Positions 24,166 to 24,223 of a stretch of 24,223 bases of DNA are shown here, piece by piece (the stretch's first letter is position 1; every line of letters begins with the position of its first letter). Source of the DNA: Firmicutes bacterium UBA3906. GTDB lineage: Bacteria; Bacillota; Clostridia; Caldicoprobacterales; DTU083. The stretch is from assembly GCA_002391555.1 (NCBI GenBank), contig DGFG01000129.1:1-24223 (forward strand). The letters are read 5' to 3'. The notes beneath the pieces were generated by a model. The model saw only the letters and a program-made list of their open reading frames with translations. It did not search any database and was not told the DNA's origin. The position numbers were made by a program, and so were the translations under genes.

Positions 24166-24223
24166 ACAAATAATGCCCTATTGCCTAGCCTAAAACTAAA
24201 TATCAACTGGGTCTTATTTTTTT

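Overview
The window reads as a chromosomal segment of a low-GC, endospore-forming Clostridia-type Firmicute. Five sporulation-linked genes are present (spoIID, spoIIQ, spoIIID, spoVG and the ywmB/murA context), ribosome binding sites are strong GGAGG-type, intrinsic terminators are U-rich, and gene order matches Bacillus/Clostridium. Codon use leans on AGG (Arg), CTA (Leu) and ATA (Ile), and the tetranucleotide CTAG, rare in most bacteria, is common here. I cannot name the genus.

Layout. 1-825: 3' part of a membrane-protein gene cut by the window edge. 1008-3044: lipoprotein-type class B penicillin-binding protein with a MecA_N-like domain. 3096-5795 (minus strand): aconitase AcnA, convergent with the PBP gene. 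6163-8217: a methionyl-tRNA-synthetase-like protein without a recognisable KMSKS loop, closed by a terminator. 8463-15008: cell-envelope and sporulation block ywmB, murA, spoIID, spoIIQ, spoIIID, mreB/mbl, fabZ, which matches the B. subtilis ywmB-murAB-spoIID and spoIIID-mbl neighbourhoods. 15330-23234: purR, spoVG, glmU, prs, pth, a small PrsW-like membrane protein, and mfd, matching the B. subtilis purR-to-mfd block but without yabJ and ctc. 23235-23790: a non-coding stretch with two different tandem-repeat arrays. 23791-24165: a DtxR-type, probably iron-sensing, repressor with a promoter and a palindromic operator.

Regulation visible in the sequence: a sigma-H promoter before spoVG, a sigma-F-like promoter before spoIIQ, a weaker sigma-E-like promoter before spoIID, two inverted PurBoxes before purR, a 9-bp inverted-repeat operator at the DtxR-type gene, and intrinsic terminators after the metG-like gene, spoIIQ, spoIIID, fabZ, spoVG and mfd. 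glmU-prs-pth-PrsW-like-mfd appears to be one operon started by its own promoter just after the spoVG terminator.

The points most worth checking are: GlmU has lost its acetyltransferase half; the 3' end of mfd is the first unit of a ~39-bp tandem array; the MetRS-like protein lacks KMSKS; a minimal PrsW-like protein sits in the glmU-mfd operon; and the spoIIID-mreB spacer holds two stacked terminators and a short ORF. I found no CRISPR array, rRNA, tRNA, insertion sequence, phage gene or defence system.
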